From Hyphomicrobiales bacterium (GTDB lineage Bacteria > Pseudomonadota > Alphaproteobacteria > Rhizobiales > Rhizobiaceae): a stretch of 56,806 nt of DNA. Positions within the stretch are counted from its first letter, which is position 1, and each line of letters opens with the position of its first letter. This document shows, piece after piece, positions 54,298 to 56,806 of this stretch. The stretch covers positions 1 to 56,806 of the forward strand of contig JAJFHU010000007.1 of assembly GCA_021775455.1 (NCBI GenBank), given 5' to 3'. The notes under the pieces were generated by a model. The model had not been told where the DNA came from. It did no database searches and saw only the letters and a list, made by a program, of their open reading frames with translations. Both the position numbers and the translations under genes were made by a program.

Positions 54298-54786
54298 ATG
54301 GCAAATGAGGCTGAAGAGCAAAACCGGCTTGTCGAGATCGTCCTGGACGATGAGTCGATTGGTCGTGCCACGCCTGATGTTGAGCATGAGCGGGCAGTGG
54401 CAATATTTGACCTGATTGAAGAGAACAATTTTCATCCTGCCGGGGACAAGAAAGGTGGGCCGTACAAGTTGACCCTTTCGGTTATTGATTCAAAACTGCT
54501 TTTTGACATTGCTCGCCAAGATGATGAAAAAGTAGTATTACACGTGCTGTCCCTCACACCATTCAAGAAAGTCATCAAAGATTACTTCCTGATCTGTGAG
54601 AGCTACTACGAAGCAATTCGGACATCCTCACCAAACCAGATTGAAGCTATTGATATGGGGAGGCGTGGACTGCACGATGAGGGCTCACATACGCTCAATG
54701 AGCGGCTTACCGGAAAAATTGATATTGATTTCGATACTGCGCGACGTCTGTTCACGTTAATATGTGTATTGCACTGGCGCGGGTAG
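54298..54786 (+). CDS. UPF0262 family protein
   Basis: A 162-residue soluble protein of unknown function. [36 protein letters not shown] and [18 protein letters not shown] are characteristic of UPF0262, an alphaproteobacterial family found after hisD. The ATG at 54298 is preferred to a TTG at 54259 that overlaps the hisD stop. Confidence 0.92.
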   Translation: MANEAEEQNRLVEIVLDDESIGRATPDVEHERAVAIFDLIEENNFHPAGDKKGGPYKLTLSVIDSKLLFDIARQDDEKVVLHVLSLTPFKKVIKDYFLICESYYEAIRTSSPNQIEAIDMGRRGLHDEGSHTLNERLTGKIDIDFDTARRLFTLICVLHWRG

Positions 54787-54792
54787 CAGGTG

Positions 54793-55245
54793 ATGGCGTC
54801 AGGCGACAAACCTGTTCTTGCCGAAAATTCACCGGCATCCGTCCTTTTTGTTTGCGCGATGAATGCCATACGTTCCCCAATGGCGGAATTTCTGGTGAAG
54901 GATTTGTTTCGTCAAAAGATTTTTGCGCAGTCAGCAGGTGTACATGCCGGCGAACCAGACGGGTTCATGATTTCTGTCATGAAAGAACGCGGTATCAATA
55001 TGTCAACGCATGAACCGAGAACCTTGGAAGAAATTGGAGAATCATACTTCGATCTCATCGTTACCCTCTCCCCGGAAGCCCATCATCGTTCTTTGGAGTT
55101 TATACGATCACAGGCTATTGATGTGGAATATTGGCCGACGGCTGATCCTTCAACAGTTGCAGGAAGGCGGGAACAGGTTCTGCAGGCCTACCGAGATGTT
55201 CGTGACAGCCTGGAAAACCGCATCCGGCAAAGATTTGAAGAATAA
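54793..55245 (+). CDS. Low-molecular-weight protein-tyrosine-phosphatase-like protein
   Basis: A 150-residue LMWP-fold protein. The P-loop C21-x5-R27 is CAMNAIRSPM; the usual family loop has G after the first Cys. The general acid Asp may lie in YWPTADPSTV. It belongs to the group placed between UPF0262 and infA in alphaproteobacteria and could act on phosphotyrosine or arsenate. A GTG one codon upstream (54790) is an alternative start. Confidence 0.88.
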   Translation: MASGDKPVLAENSPASVLFVCAMNAIRSPMAEFLVKDLFRQKIFAQSAGVHAGEPDGFMISVMKERGINMSTHEPRTLEEIGESYFDLIVTLSPEAHHRSLEFIRSQAIDVEYWPTADPSTVAGRREQVLQAYRDVRDSLENRIRQRFEE

Positions 55246-55346
55246 CTCTACCGATCTCGCAATAAACATTGTAAACACCCATATTCACAACGCGTTGGGT
55301 CTGCTATAGGTTCGCGCAAAATTGAACGATATTTGCAAGAGGAAGA

Positions 55347-55565
55347 ATGGCAAAAGAAGAAGTTCTTGAATTTCCAGGTGTAGTAACCGAACTGCTCCCA
55401 AACGCAACATTTCGCGTAAAACTGGAAAATGATCATGAAATAATTGCGCATACGGCAGGCCGCATGCGCAAGAACAGAATTCGCGTCCTGGCAGGTGATA
55501 ATGTGCTGGTGGAAATGACTCCATATGACCTTACAAAAGGCCGTATAACCTACCGTTTCAAGTAA
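55347..55565 (+). CDS. infA: Translation initiation factor IF-1
   Basis: A 72-residue S1/OB-fold protein that sits in the ribosomal A site during initiation. [20 protein letters not shown] and [20 protein letters not shown] are diagnostic, and the length is exactly normal. The ATG is preceded by AAGAGGAAGA. It lies 101 nt after the phosphatase gene and 26 nt before maf. Confidence 0.97.
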   Translation: MAKEEVLEFPGVVTELLPNATFRVKLENDHEIIAHTAGRMRKNRIRVLAGDNVLVEMTPYDLTKGRITYRFK

Positions 55566-55591
55566 TCCTGAAGAAAGTCTGAAAACTGGCT

Positions 55592-56215
55592 ATGTCCGCA
55601 AGACCCCAATTGGTTTTGGCCTCCGGCTCACCTAGGCGATTGCAACTTTTGCAGCAGGCCGGGATTGAGCCTGACCACATGTCGCCGGTTGATGCGGACG
55701 AAGCCCCATTAAAAGGTGAAGTCCCAAGGTCCCTTGCCAAGCGACTTGCGAAAGAAAAAGCAATTCAGGCCCTTGAAAAAGTGAAACGTTCTGAAGATCT
55801 TAAGGGCAGTTTCATTCTGGCGGCTGACACGGTTGTTGGCCTTGGCAGGCGGGTGTTGCCCAAGGCTGAAATGCTGGATGAGGCTTCCTATTGCCTGCGA
55901 TTGCTGTCTGGACGAAATCATCGGGTATATACCGGACTTACGATGGTCACTCCCAATGGCACGATGCGGCACCGATTAGTAGAAACTCGAGTACGCTTTA
56001 AGCGACTTTCCCGGGACGAAATGGAAGCTTATCTCGCGTCTGGTGAATGGCGCGGTAAAGCCGGCGGTTACGCCATTCAGGGTATCGCCGGCTGCTTCGT
56101 GGTAAAGCTGGTTGGTTCGTATACGAATGTCGTTGGATTGCCATTATACGAATCTGTTTCGCTGCTGGCAGGGGAAGGTTATCCGGTCCATTTCAACTGG
56201 ATAAGTCAAGGATAA
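55592..56215 (+). CDS. maf: Maf-like nucleoside triphosphate pyrophosphatase
   Basis: A 207-residue enzyme that hydrolyses non-canonical or pyrimidine NTPs. [20 protein letters not shown] and [19 protein letters not shown] hold the catalytic and metal-binding residues; [16 protein letters not shown] is conserved near the end. The gene yacG, which commonly follows maf in related bacteria, is not seen in the 130 nt before tRNA-Phe. Confidence 0.94.
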   Translation: MSARPQLVLASGSPRRLQLLQQAGIEPDHMSPVDADEAPLKGEVPRSLAKRLAKEKAIQALEKVKRSEDLKGSFILAADTVVGLGRRVLPKAEMLDEASYCLRLLSGRNHRVYTGLTMVTPNGTMRHRLVETRVRFKRLSRDEMEAYLASGEWRGKAGGYAIQGIAGCFVVKLVGSYTNVVGLPLYESVSLLAGEGYPVHFNWISQG

Positions 56216-56345
56216 GCAGAAATCCTGCAACTGGTTGAAAAAGCGCTCCCGAACCCTTTTTCAGGGCTGGACAGGGGAAATTGAAGCGCTTATAACCCCG
56301 CTGGCTTCCAAACTTGATTTTGTAAAATCAGGAAGCAATTTGTAT

Positions 56346-56421
<76 letters not shown>

Positions 56422-56678
56422 TAAACATAATAATATCAATAACTTAACAGAATATTGGTTGTTGCTTGTATGTAGCAAAATTGTTTCATACAATTACGTA
56501 TGAGCAGCAAGACATCTCCCTATGATTTGACACCTATTCGCAGTTATCCGCAAACGCTACAAATTTGCAGAATCGAAGCTTCAAAATACTGTTGATCAGC
56601 GCCAAGCTGGGAACGATGATGAACATCACAGCACCGCGACTAGAACTCAACAACTAATGTCTGCTAAGCACGGTGGAT

Positions 56679-56804
56679 TCAACTGATCGATGCAATACAC
56701 TGGGCAAACTTCTCAGCTGGTGTTTGATATTGCAAGGTCTTTCTTGGTCGCTCGTTTGGCTGTCTAGCAATAGCACTGAGTTTAGCTTGTGAATGAACGG
56801 CCAG
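56679..56804 (-). mobile_element. IS30-family transposase, C-terminal end only (cut by window edge)
   Basis: The last 41 codons of a minus-strand reading frame that continues off the right edge. VHSQAKLSAIARQPNERPRK and TLQYQTPAEKF match the C-terminus of IS30-family transposases (ARQLNERPRKTL consensus). The stop is TGA at 56681-56679. The element's right end must lie between there and tRNA-Phe (56421); I could not fix its inverted repeat. Whether the copy is intact cannot be seen. Confidence 0.8.
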
Positions 56805-56806
56805 AT

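Noticed and set aside
56236-56263. 8-bp stem TGAAAAAG/CTTTTTCA after maf as a terminator
   Set aside because: The stem is almost all A-T with a 12-nt loop and no T-run after it; too weak to call.

Overview
The window looks like a chromosomal segment of an alphaproteobacterium, most likely of the Hyphomicrobiales (Rhizobiales). The evidence is: a tRNA-His without the extra 5' G and with A at position 73 (an alphaproteobacterial trait); the block DUF2948-hisD-UPF0262-phosphatase-infA-maf-tRNA-Phe; a PdhS-type cell-cycle kinase and a PodJ-like polarity protein, each with a CtrA-type box upstream; and the TauE/TIGR02186, DUF3429, DUF952 and DUF6460 families. Base composition is lower in GC by eye than in classical rhizobia, which would suit a marine or host-reduced lineage (inference).

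Layout. 1-5.0 kb: the end of xseA, then a tight five-gene minus-strand operon with a Rieske/GltB-like FMN protein, a Rieske/ferric-reductase membrane protein and three uncharacterised membrane or membrane-anchored proteins. 5.1-11.6 kb: a cation/H+ antiporter, xdhC and a form II (AYRGAGR) CO-dehydrogenase-like set in the order coxG-S-L-M. 11.7-15.3 kb: tRNA-His and a 1039-residue PdhS-like kinase preceded by an exact CtrA box. 15.3-21.8 kb: acetoacetyl-CoA synthetase, an AsmA protein, an unlisted 37-codon gene, a nuclease-like protein, an S24/LexA-like regulator and a methyltransferase. 21.8-28.9 kb: peroxiredoxin and a fatty-acid beta-oxidation operon (MerR regulator, acyl-CoA dehydrogenase, thiolase, cupin, FadB-like). 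29.2-35.0 kb: podJ-like gene, TauE/SafE with TIGR02186, DUF3429. 35.0-43.2 kb: pdeM-lhr DNA repair pair, a frameshifted RNase T2, DUF6460, MATE, arsC, pyrD, DUF952 and a secreted protein. 43.2-52.3 kb: a Na+/solute symporter with its small subunit, a LuxR-type response regulator, murA, tRNA-Thr, mscL and a symporter-kinase fusion resembling CrbS. 52.5-56.4 kb: DUF2948, hisD, UPF0262, phosphatase, infA, maf, tRNA-Phe. The right edge holds the C-terminus of an IS30-family transposase.

Themes. Acetate, acetoacetate and fatty-acid metabolism recurs (AacS, FadA/B/E-like genes, the symporter pair, CrbS/CrbR-like regulators). Cell-cycle and polarity genes appear with CtrA sites. The best candidate for an undescribed system is the left-hand operon. 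It joins two Rieske centres, a haem-binding ferric-reductase-type membrane domain and a glutamate-synthase-like FMN/3Fe-4S domain in one co-translated unit, with accessory proteins, one of which has a conserved-looking Cys/His motif.
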